From the NCBI GenBank assembly GCA_035317085.1, contig DATHHS010000295.1:1-29258 (forward strand): DNA of 29,258 bases, in the 5' to 3' direction. The notes under the pieces were generated by a model that searched no databases, was not told where the DNA came from, and worked only from the letters and a program-made list of their open reading frames with translations. Made by a program: the position numbers and the translations under genes. The stretch comes from VBDM01 sp035317085 (GTDB taxonomy: Bacteria > Pseudomonadota > Gammaproteobacteria > Burkholderiales > SG8-39). Shown here piece after piece: positions 22,979-29,258 of the stretch. Each line of letters opens with the position of its first letter. Position 1 is the stretch's first letter.

Positions 22979-23986
22979 ATGGAGGCCGTTCGGCCCACTT
23001 TCCTTTCCACCCGCTTTGCCGCTCGCCACTGGTACCGGCTGAGCCCGGTGTCGATTGTGTTGTTCCCGTTCTCCCTTGCTTTTGGTCTGCTCGTAGCGTT
23101 GCGCCGCCTGCTCTTCCGCTTCGGCGTGCTGCGCTCGGTGCGGCTTCCGGTTCCGGTAATCGTCGTCGGCAATCTGACGGTCGGTGGCACCGGGAAAACC
23201 CCTTTGATCTTGGCGCTTGTCGACGCTTTGCGCGTTAAAGGGCTGCGCCCCGGAATTCTCAGCCGGGGGTACGGTGGAACGTCTGCACAACCCCGCGCCG
23301 TGGGCGCTGGAGACTTGGCCGCGCAGGTCGGCGACGAGCCGCTGCTTCTTGCCGAGCGTTCGGGATCCCCGGTGTGGATTGGTGCCGACCGGGTCGCCGC
23401 CGCCCGCGCTTTGCTCGCAGCTCATGCCCGCTGCGATGTGATTCTTAGCGACGATGGATTGCAGCACTATCGTCTGCAGCGCGATTTCGAAATCGCAGTC
23501 GAGGACGCGCGCGGCTTTGGTAACGGCCTGCTGCTGCCGGCGGGACCGCTGCGCGAGCCTGCGAGCCGTCGTGTGGATGCGACGGTGGTGAACGGTGCCG
23601 AACCGAGACCGGGGACGTTTGGCATGCGGCTCGCACCTGCGGGCCTGTACCGAGTCGAAGCGCAGGCGGCACCCTTGACGCTGTCCCAGCTGTCGGGAAA
23701 GAAACTGCACGCTGTCGCCGGAATCGGCAATCCGGAGCGGTTTTTCGCGGAGCTTTCGCGCATGGGACTCGCGTTCTCGGCGCACGCGTTTCCGGATCAT
23801 CACGCGTATCGGGCCGCGGAACTCGAGTTTACCGATTGTGATTTCGTGCTGATGACCGAAAAGGATGCGGTAAAATGCCGGCACTTCGGCCGTCGCGATC
23901 TGATCGCGGTGCGCGTCGATGCCGAACTCGACCCCGCCTTGGCGGAGCTCATACTGGAACGAATTCATGGATGCGCGACTGCTTGA
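22979..23986 (+). CDS. lpxK: Tetraacyldisaccharide 4'-kinase
   Basis: A 335-residue inner-membrane-associated kinase that phosphorylates the 4' position of the lipid A disaccharide precursor to give lipid IVA. An N-terminal membrane helix lies at about 23-41. The P-loop GNLTVGGTGKT is at 64-74, followed by ILSRGYGG and the Mg-site-like DVILSDDGLQHYRL stretch. Length is typical (about 330). There is no good Shine-Dalgarno before the ATG; translation may depend on coupling to exbD. The last 20 bases overlap the start of ycaR. The gene order exbD-lpxK-ycaR-kdsB is common in betaproteobacteria and joins lipid A and Kdo synthesis. Confidence 0.95.
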   Translation: MEAVRPTFLSTRFAARHWYRLSPVSIVLFPFSLAFGLLVALRRLLFRFGVLRSVRLPVPVIVVGNLTVGGTGKTPLILALVDALRVKGLRPGILSRGYGGTSAQPRAVGAGDLAAQVGDEPLLLAERSGSPVWIGADRVAAARALLAAHARCDVILSDDGLQHYRLQRDFEIAVEDARGFGNGLLLPAGPLREPASRRVDATVVNGAEPRPGTFGMRLAPAGLYRVEAQAAPLTLSQLSGKKLHAVAGIGNPERFFAELSRMGLAFSAHAFPDHHAYRAAELEFTDCDFVLMTEKDAVKCRHFGRRDLIAVRVDAELDPALAELILERIHGCATA

Positions 23987-24152
23987 CATTCTGGTCTGTC
24001 CGATCTGCAAGGGGCCGCTCGTCTACCGCAGGGCGCAAGCGGAGTTCGTCTGCAAGGCCGACCGACTCGCGTTTCCGATCCGGGACGACATTCCCGTCAT
24101 GCTCGAGGAAGAGGCGAGGAAGTTGCCTCCCGAGGAAGAAGTAAGCGAGTGA
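23967..24152 (+). CDS. ycaR: UPF0434/Trm112-like small zinc-ribbon protein
   Basis: A 61-residue protein starting MDARLLDILVCPICKGPL. I start it at the ATG at 23967 because this is the family's normal N-terminus; a longer frame from 23919 is buried in lpxK. The CPIC motif (Cys11, Cys14) and Cys29 in FVCKADRLAFP resemble a partial zinc ribbon, and the IRDDIPVML segment is the family's second signature. The acidic C-terminal tail (EEEARKLPPEEE) is common. The precise function is unknown. It almost always lies between lpxK and kdsB. Its stop overlaps an in-frame GTG that could be the kdsB start. Confidence 0.92.
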   Translation: MDARLLDILVCPICKGPLVYRRAQAEFVCKADRLAFPIRDDIPVMLEEEARKLPPEEEVSE

Positions 24153-24181
24153 ACGGGGAGGCGAGGCCTTCTCATCTCCGC

Positions 24182-24955
24182 ATGTCCTTCACCGCCATCA
24201 TCCCGGCGCGTTTCGCGTCCAGCCGGCTCTCCGGGAAGGCGCTCGCGGATATCGGGGGCAAGCCCATGGTTGTGCGAGTGGCCGATCGGGCGCGCGAGAG
24301 CGGCGCGCGCGAGGTGTATGTAGCGACCGATCACGGCGATATCGCGGCGGCTGTGCAACGGCACGGCCATCAAGCTGTAATGACTCGCGGTGACCATGCC
24401 ACTGGCACCGATCGTATCGCCGAGGTGGTCGAACGCCTCGGGCTTGCAGCTGACAGTCTCGTCGTCAACGTCCAGGGCGACGAGCCCATGATCGAGCCGG
24501 GGCTGATACGTGCGGTGGCGGCCTTGCTCGCGGATACGCCGGAGGCGGCAATGTCCACGGCCTGCCACCCGATCCGGGACATGGGCGAACTGTTCAATCC
24601 CAACGTAGTCAAGGTTGTTCTCGACCAAGCCGGACTGGCGCGCTATTTCAGCCGTGCGCCGGTGCCCTGGGCCCGGGATGCCTTCGCGGCGCCCGCGCGG
24701 GCCTTACCGGAGGGGTTTCCTTGCTATCGGCACATCGGTATCTACGCCTATCGCGCCGATTTCCTTCGTACCTATCCTCAGCTCGAACGCTCGCCGCTCG
24801 AGGAGTTCGAGGCGCTCGAGCAGCTGCGCGCGCTCTGGCACGGATATGCCATTGCTGTCGCGGTGCGGCAGGATGCGCCGCTGCCAGGAGTGGACACGCC
24901 GGAGGACCTGGAGCGGGTGCGCGCGCTGTTTGACCCGGCCAGTCATAAACGGTAA
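24182..24955 (+). CDS. kdsB: 3-deoxy-manno-octulosonate cytidylyltransferase (CMP-Kdo synthetase)
   Basis: An enzyme of about 257 residues that activates Kdo with CTP for LPS core assembly. It starts with the nucleotide-binding segment IIPARFASSRLSGKAL and contains the conserved VNVQGDEP (metal/CTP site) and the later GIYAYRADFL segment. I favour the ATG at 24182 because homologues begin at this point. A GTG at 24149 overlapping the ycaR stop (GTGA) would add 11 residues and cannot be excluded, since GAGGAAG lies upstream of it, whereas the ATG has no close Shine-Dalgarno. Length fits the family either way. Confidence 0.95.
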   Translation: MSFTAIIPARFASSRLSGKALADIGGKPMVVRVADRARESGAREVYVATDHGDIAAAVQRHGHQAVMTRGDHATGTDRIAEVVERLGLAADSLVVNVQGDEPMIEPGLIRAVAALLADTPEAAMSTACHPIRDMGELFNPNVVKVVLDQAGLARYFSRAPVPWARDAFAAPARALPEGFPCYRHIGIYAYRADFLRTYPQLERSPLEEFEALEQLRALWHGYAIAVAVRQDAPLPGVDTPEDLERVRALFDPASHKR

Positions 24956-25007
24956 GGTCGGCTTAGGGGCGCCGGGGAGGCGCTCCGCTGCAATTGCCGA
25001 GGACAAT

Positions 25008-25661
25008 ATGAGACTGATCCTTCTCGGCCCTCCGGGCGCTGGTAAGGGAACGCAAGCGAACTTCATCCGGGAACGCTTCAGCATTCCGCAGATTTCCACC
25101 GGCGACATGCTGCGCGCTGCGGTGAAAGCGGGCACGCCGCTCGGCCTGGCGGCAAAGAAGGTCATGGACACCGGGCAGCTCGTTTCCGACGACATCATCA
25201 TCGGACTGGTGAAAGAGCGGCTGAAGCACCTGGATTGCAAGAATGGCTACCTGTTCGACGGTTTTCCGCGCACCATTCCTCAGGCGGAAGCGATGCGCGA
25301 CTCGAGGGTCGATCTCGATTTCGTCCTGGAGATCGACGTCGACCACGACGAGATCATCCAGCGTCTGAGCGGGCGCCGCGTGCATCCGGCGTCCGGACGC
25401 AACTATCACCTCAAGTTCAATCCGCCCAGGGTTTCCGGCAAGGACGACATCACCGGCGAGCCGCTGGTCCAGCGCGAAGACGACAGGGAAAATACGGTCA
25501 GAAAGCGCCTGGAGGTCTATCAGCAGCAGACCCGGCCGCTCGTGGACTATTATTCGAAGTGGGCGGCGCAAGGCGACGCCCGTGCGCCTAAGTACCGCAA
25601 AATCTCGGGCATAGGCTCGGTCGAGGAAATCAGCGCCCGTGCTTTCGCCGCGTTGAAATAG
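25008..25661 (+). CDS. adk: Adenylate kinase
   Basis: A 217-residue kinase interconverting ATP + AMP and 2 ADP. The P-loop GPPGAGKG is at 7-14. The NMP-binding region follows (STGDMLRAAV, DGFPRTIPQAEAM). The long LID domain (about 122-160) contains GRRVHPASGRNYHLKFNPP and no CxxC pair, so it is the zinc-free long form usual in proteobacteria. GAGGA precedes the ATG at 25008. It follows kdsB by 52 bases and precedes the PPi-dependent phosphofructokinase by 13 bases, so it is likely read through into pfp. Length is normal (214-220). Confidence 0.97.
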   Translation: MRLILLGPPGAGKGTQANFIRERFSIPQISTGDMLRAAVKAGTPLGLAAKKVMDTGQLVSDDIIIGLVKERLKHLDCKNGYLFDGFPRTIPQAEAMRDSRVDLDFVLEIDVDHDEIIQRLSGRRVHPASGRNYHLKFNPPRVSGKDDITGEPLVQREDDRENTVRKRLEVYQQQTRPLVDYYSKWAAQGDARAPKYRKISGIGSVEEISARAFAALK

Positions 25662-25674
25662 TCTGCGCAATCCC

Positions 25675-26934
25675 ATGAAGCCGAAGAACGCTTTTTACGC
25701 GCAATCGGGCGGCGTCACCGCCGTGATCAACGCCAGCGCCGCGGGCGTGATCGAGACCGCGCGCAGCCATAAGAACAAAATCGGCAAGGTCTACGCCGGG
25801 CGCGACGGCATCATCGGCGCGCTCACGGAGGATTTGATCGACACGAGCAGGGAGCCGGCAACCTCCATCGCCAGGCTGAAGACCACGCCCGGTGGCGCGT
25901 TCGGCTCGTGCCGCTACAAGCTCAAGGGCATCGAGGAAAACCGCGCCCAGTACGAGCGCCTGATCGAAGTCTTCCGCGCCCACGACATTGGCTATTTCTT
26001 CTACAACGGTGGCAACGACTCCGCAGAGACAGCGTGGAAGATATCGCAAGTCGGAGAAAAGCTCGGCTACCCGCTTATCTGCGTGGGGATTCCCAAGACG
26101 GTCGACAACGATCTTGCGATCACGGACAACTGCCCGGGTTTCGGCTCGGTGGCGAAATACGTCGCGACCTCGATCCGCGAAGCGGGTTTCGACGTGGCGT
26201 CGATGTCCAAGACCTCGACCAAGATATTCGTCATGGAAGTGATGGGGCGCCACGCCGGCTGGATCACGGCGGCGGCCGGGCTGGCGGCGGAAAAGGACGG
26301 CGATGCGCCGCAGATTCTGCTCTTCCCGGAGATCCAGTTCGACGAGGAGAGATTCCTCGCGCGCGTGAAACAGATCGTCGAACGCGACGGCTGGTGCGCG
26401 ATCGCGGTGTCGGAAGGCCTGCGCAACAAGGAGGGGAAGTTTCTGTCGGAAACAGGCCTCAAGGACGCTTTTGGCCACTCGCAATTGGGCGGCGCGGGCG
26501 AGATCATCGCCAAGCTCGTCAAGGACCGGACCGGCTACAAGTATCACTGGGCGCTCGCCGACTACCTGCAGCGCGCGGCGCGGCACATCGCATCGAAAGT
26601 GGATGTGGAACAGTCCTATAAGCTTGGTGCCGCCGCCGTGAAACTCGCGATAGCGGGCAGGAACGCGGTGATGCCGGTGATCGAGCGTTTGTCGGACAAG
26701 CCCTACCGCTGGCGCATCGGCGTCGCCAATCTCGCCGACCTCGCCAACAAGGAAAAGATGATGCCGCGCGACTTCATTGCCGCGGACGGATTTCACATCA
26801 CACAGAAGTGTCGCGCCTACCTTTCGCCGCTGATCCAGGGCGAGGCGCCTCCACCGTATAAGAACGGGCTGCCGGACTACGTGAAGCTAAAGAACGTCCC
26901 GGTAGCCAAGAAGCTCCCGGCGTTCAAGGTTTAG
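25675..26934 (+). CDS. pfp: Pyrophosphate-dependent 6-phosphofructokinase
   Basis: A 419-residue phosphofructokinase that uses PPi rather than ATP, working reversibly in glycolysis and gluconeogenesis. The PPi hallmarks are visible. GGNDS at 112-116 has Asp115 where ATP enzymes have Gly (E. coli Gly104). PKTVDND at 140-146 has Lys141 where ATP enzymes have Gly124. The sugar-phosphate motif MGRHAGW is at 190-196. Asn114 replaces the Asp at the E. coli Asp103 position, which I read as a subgroup feature. It is too long for the ~320-residue ATP type. hppA follows, separated by a gap with its own promoter. In methanotrophs such PFPs also phosphorylate sedoheptulose-7-phosphate, which is possible here. 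Confidence 0.92.
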   Translation: MKPKNAFYAQSGGVTAVINASAAGVIETARSHKNKIGKVYAGRDGIIGALTEDLIDTSREPATSIARLKTTPGGAFGSCRYKLKGIEENRAQYERLIEVFRAHDIGYFFYNGGNDSAETAWKISQVGEKLGYPLICVGIPKTVDNDLAITDNCPGFGSVAKYVATSIREAGFDVASMSKTSTKIFVMEVMGRHAGWITAAAGLAAEKDGDAPQILLFPEIQFDEERFLARVKQIVERDGWCAIAVSEGLRNKEGKFLSETGLKDAFGHSQLGGAGEIIAKLVKDRTGYKYHWALADYLQRAARHIASKVDVEQSYKLGAAAVKLAIAGRNAVMPVIERLSDKPYRWRIGVANLADLANKEKMMPRDFIAADGFHITQKCRAYLSPLIQGEAPPPYKNGLPDYVKLKNVPVAKKLPAFKV

Positions 26935-26952
26935 CGCCGGGGCTCATGCTGT

Positions 26953-26958
26953 TATAAT
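26953..26958 (+). promoter_or_regulatory. Putative hppA promoter -10 element
   Basis: A perfect TATAAT lies in the 81-base gap between pfp and hppA. The best -35 is a weak TTTAGC at 26930-26935 (17-bp spacer), overlapping the pfp stop codon. An AGGGGAGA ribosome-binding site follows at 27003-27010. hppA can therefore probably be expressed separately from pfp. Confidence 0.5.
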
Positions 26959-27015
26959 TTCGCGCTTTTCATTCACTCGGACCCGGGACAAGGGCCGACA
27001 TCAGGGGAGAATTCT

Positions 27016-29091
27016 ATGATTGGAGGTCTCTGGTTCGCCATCGCCTGCGCGATCGTCGCGATCGTCTACGGCCTAGTGCAATCGAGGTGGATCGTTTCGC
27101 TGCCCGCGGGCAACGCGCGCATGCAGGAAATCGCCGCGGCGATTCGCGAAGGCGCCAGCGCCTACCTCAAGCGCCAGTACACGACCATTGCGGTCGTCGG
27201 CGGAATTCTGTTCCTCGTCATCGGCTTCATACCGAAACTGGGCTGGGCCACTGCATGGGGCTTCGCCATCGGGGCGCTGTTCTCGGGGCTCTCGGGCATC
27301 ATCGGCATGAACATCTCGGTGCGCGCCAACGTGCGCACCGCGGAAGCCGCACGCAGCGGCCTGCAGGAGGCGCTCAACGTCGCCTTCAAGGGCGGCGCGA
27401 TCACCGGTTTGCTGGTGGTCGGCCTCGGGTTGCTCGGCGTGACGGGTTATTTTGCGTTGCTGTATTTCAATGCACAGGACAAAAGCGCGCTCGATCACAT
27501 CCTGAAGCCCCTGATCGGCCTGGGCTTCGGCGGCTCGCTGATCTCGATTTTCGCGCGGCTGGGCGGGGGCATCTTCACCAAAGGCGCGGACGTGGGCGCC
27601 GACCTGGTGGGCAAGGTCGAGGCGGGTATTCCCGAGGACGATCCGCGCAATCCGGCGGTGATCGCCGACAACGTCGGTGACAACGTCGGCGACTGCGCCG
27701 GCATGGCCGCGGACCTGTTCGAGACCTATGCGGTGACGATCATCGCCACCATGATTCTGAGCGCGCTGGTGGTAAAGACGGCAAGCCCGGCGGCGGTGAT
27801 CTATCCGCTCGTGATCGGCGGCTTTGCCATCATCGCCTCGATCGTCGGCATCTGGTTCGTGAAGACGAAGGCGGGTGACACGAACGTCATGGCGGCGCTC
27901 TACCGGGGGCTCATGTGGGCCGGGGGCCTTGCACTGATCGCTTTTTATCCGATCACCCAGATCATGATGGGGGACATTCTCAAGGTCGTTCCCTTCGACG
28001 TAGCCGGCGATAGCAAGCTGATCACCGTCTGGCACCTGTACGGCGCCGCAGTGGTCGGTCTTGCGCTCACCGGTTTCCTGGTGTGGATCACCGAGTACTA
28101 CACGGGCACGCAGTACAAACCTGTGCGGCACATCGCGGAGGCCTCGACCACCGGGCACGGCACCAACATCATCGCCGGCCTGGGCGTTTCGATGCGCGCG
28201 ACCGCCTGGCCGGTGCTCGCGGTGTGCGTGGCCATCTTCGTTTCCTACGCACTGGCGGGGCTGTATGGCATCGCCATCGCCGCAACCTCCATGCTTTCAA
28301 TGGCCGGCATCATCGTCGCGCTCGACGCTTACGGGCCGATCACTGACAACGCGGGCGGCATCGCCGAGATGGCGGATCTGCCGAAGGAAGTGCGCGCCAT
28401 CACCGATCCGCTGGACGCGGTGGGCAACACCACCAAGGCGGTGACCAAGGGTTATGCCATCGGCTCGGCGGGGCTCGCCGCGCTGGTGCTCTTCGCCGAC
28501 TACACCCACGCGCTCGAAGGCGCCGGCAAGGCCGTCTCCTTCGATCTGTCCAACCACATGGTGATCATCGGCCTGTTCATCGGCGGCATGGTGCCGTACC
28601 TCTTCGGTGCGATGGCGATGGAGGCGGTGGGCCGCGCCGCCGGCGCGGTAGTGGTCGAGGTACGCCGGCAGTTCAAGGAGATCAAGGGAATCATGGAGGG
28701 CACGGCCAAGCCCGAATACGGCGTCGCGGTGGACATGCTCACGCGCGCCGCGATCAAGGAAATGATGATCCCGTCTTTGCTGCCCGTGCTGGTGCCGGTC
28801 GTGGTCGGCCTTGTGCTCGGGCCGCAGGCGCTGGGCGGGGTGCTGATGGGCACCATCGTCACCGGCCTCTTCGTCGCCATCTCGATGACCACCGGCGGCG
28901 GCGCCTGGGACAACGCGAAGAAGTACATCGAGGACGGCCACTTCGGTGGCAAGGGCTCGGAAGCGCACAAGGCCGCGGTCACCGGCGATACCGTGGGCGA
29001 TCCTTACAAGGACACGGCCGGCCCGGCGGTCAATCCGCTTATCAAGATCATCAACATCGTTGCGTTGCTGATTGTGCCGCTGATGGTTTGA
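27016..29091 (+). CDS. hppA: K+-independent membrane-bound proton-pumping pyrophosphatase
   Basis: A 691-residue integral-membrane pyrophosphatase with about 16 transmembrane helices, coupling PPi hydrolysis to proton export. The PPi/Mg-binding core begins with DVGADLVGKVEAGIPEDDPR (from residue 192) and continues with DNVGDNVGDCAG. A second acidic cluster near the C-terminus is GDTVGDPYKDTAGP. In the NTTKAVTKGYAIGSA segment, Lys474 and Thr477 stand where K+-dependent enzymes have Ala460 and Gly/Ala463 (Carboxydothermus numbering). This assigns it to the K+-independent H+-PPases. It lies behind pfp, the same pairing described in Methylococcus. An AGGGGAGA Shine-Dalgarno supports the ATG. It is full length. 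Confidence 0.97.
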   Translation: MIGGLWFAIACAIVAIVYGLVQSRWIVSLPAGNARMQEIAAAIREGASAYLKRQYTTIAVVGGILFLVIGFIPKLGWATAWGFAIGALFSGLSGIIGMNISVRANVRTAEAARSGLQEALNVAFKGGAITGLLVVGLGLLGVTGYFALLYFNAQDKSALDHILKPLIGLGFGGSLISIFARLGGGIFTKGADVGADLVGKVEAGIPEDDPRNPAVIADNVGDNVGDCAGMAADLFETYAVTIIATMILSALVVKTASPAAVIYPLVIGGFAIIASIVGIWFVKTKAGDTNVMAALYRGLMWAGGLALIAFYPITQIMMGDILKVVPFDVAGDSKLITVWHLYGAAVVGLALTGFLVWITEYYTGTQYKPVRHIAEASTTGHGTNIIAGLGVSMRATAWPVLAVCVAIFVSYALAGLYGIAIAATSMLSMAGIIVALDAYGPITDNAGGIAEMADLPKEVRAITDPLDAVGNTTKAVTKGYAIGSAGLAALVLFADYTHALEGAGKAVSFDLSNHMVIIGLFIGGMVPYLFGAMAMEAVGRAAGAVVVEVRRQFKEIKGIMEGTAKPEYGVAVDMLTRAAIKEMMIPSLLPVLVPVVVGLVLGPQALGGVLMGTIVTGLFVAISMTTGGGAWDNAKKYIEDGHFGGKGSEAHKAAVTGDTVGDPYKDTAGPAVNPLIKIINIVALLIVPLMV

Positions 29092-29098
29092 GTGGGGA

Positions 29099-29157
29099 TA
29101 CTCGCTCCCGCTCGCTGGAGCGAGTAACGTGAGAGAAGGGCGGCTTCGGCCGCTCAC
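29099..29157. terminator. Two hairpins after hppA
   Basis: A 10-bp stem, TACTCGCTCC (29099-29108) with GGAGCGAGTA (29117-29126), is followed by a second structure: outer GTGAG/CTCAC (29129-29133/29153-29157) around CGGC-TTCG-GCCG. Neither is followed by a T tract, so these may be weak terminators, mRNA 3' stabilisers or a short dispersed repeat. Confidence 0.5.
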
Positions 29158-29177
29158 ACTACCGAGGTCTTACCTTC

Positions 29178-29258
29178 ATGGCACATCAACTCGATTTGCT
29201 GAAAATCGCCCAGGAAGAGCAGAAGGGCGATCTCTTCAAGCTGCTCGACACCATCTAC
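29178..29258 (+). CDS. Start of an unrecognised gene (truncated by window end)
   Basis: An open frame of 27 codons beginning MAHQLDLLKIAQEEQKG and still open at the window edge. GAGG lies ten bases before the ATG. The visible residues look like an amphipathic helix of a cytoplasmic protein; I do not recognise a family from so short a piece. No earlier in-frame start exists within the preceding ~20 bases. Confidence 0.5.
   Translation, partial: MAHQLDLLKIAQEEQKGDLFKLLDTIY

Noticed and set aside
22607..24010. A 467-codon minus-strand frame opposite exbD and lpxK
   Set aside because: It lies wholly opposite firmly identified genes and shows only the Arg/His-rich composition typical of antisense frames in GC-rich DNA.
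25630..26796. A 388-codon minus-strand frame opposite pfp
   Set aside because: Antisense shadow of a well-supported gene, with no family features.

Overview
The window is a gene-dense, GC-rich stretch of bacterial chromosome, almost certainly from a betaproteobacterium. The reasons are the block exbB-exbD-lpxK-ycaR-kdsB-adk, the run purN-DUF3108-RsmB-like methyltransferase, lipid A and Kdo genes (Gram-negative envelope), and pyrophosphate-dependent phosphofructokinase beside a proton-pumping pyrophosphatase. The order within the class cannot be fixed from the sequence. A flavocytochrome c sulfide dehydrogenase pair suggests some ability to oxidise reduced sulfur. I see no insertion sequence, prophage, CRISPR array, tRNA or rRNA. 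This is mostly core genome, and I did not find a convincing new multi-gene system.

Layout. 1-2329 (+): 3' end of purN, a DUF3108 exported protein and an RsmB/NOP RNA methyltransferase, joined by 4-base start/stop overlaps. 2481-3782 (+): a fatty acid desaturase with its own promoter and terminator. 3920-4328: a small secreted DUF1161 protein and a bidirectional terminator. 4376-5555 (-): radC, rpmB and rpmG; two 21-bp tandem repeats sit over the rpmB promoter. 5609-7260 (+): coaBC and dut, divergent from radC as in E. coli. 7360-11721 (+): a full-length Lhr-type helicase, flanked by two copies of a short degenerate repeat and followed by a 38-bp perfect palindrome. 11880-16162 (-): clpS, clpA, a monoheme cytochrome c and a Tat-exported sulfide dehydrogenase flavoprotein. 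16363-16741 (+): a cold-shock protein with a roughly 100-nt leader. 16871-18085 (-): NADP isocitrate dehydrogenase. 18290-19426 (+): two very small Lys-rich exported proteins and a DUF192 protein. 19437-20025 (-): a PuuD-like membrane protein and, upstream of it, a 32-residue membrane miniprotein. 20173-21528 (-): xseA. 21529-21911: a regulatory gap with a cluster of DnaA boxes. 21912-25661 (+): exbB, exbD, lpxK, ycaR, kdsB and adk. 25675-29091 (+): PPi-dependent phosphofructokinase and K+-independent H+-pyrophosphatase. 29178-end (+): the start of an unrecognised gene.

How the genes work together. Three themes recur. Envelope: LpxK and KdsB supply lipid A and Kdo, ExbBD energises outer-membrane transport, and the desaturase tunes membrane fluidity. 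Pyrophosphate energy: PFP uses PPi as phosphoryl donor while HppA couples PPi hydrolysis to proton pumping. Nucleotide and genome upkeep: Dut, Adk, XseA, RadC and Lhr. ClpS and ClpA form the N-degron proteolysis arm; clpP is not in the window. The items most worth a second look are the 32-aa miniprotein coupled to the PuuD-like gene, the DnaA-box cluster before exbB, the tandem repeats at the rpmB promoter, the CoaBC residue change and the lhr-flanking repeats.
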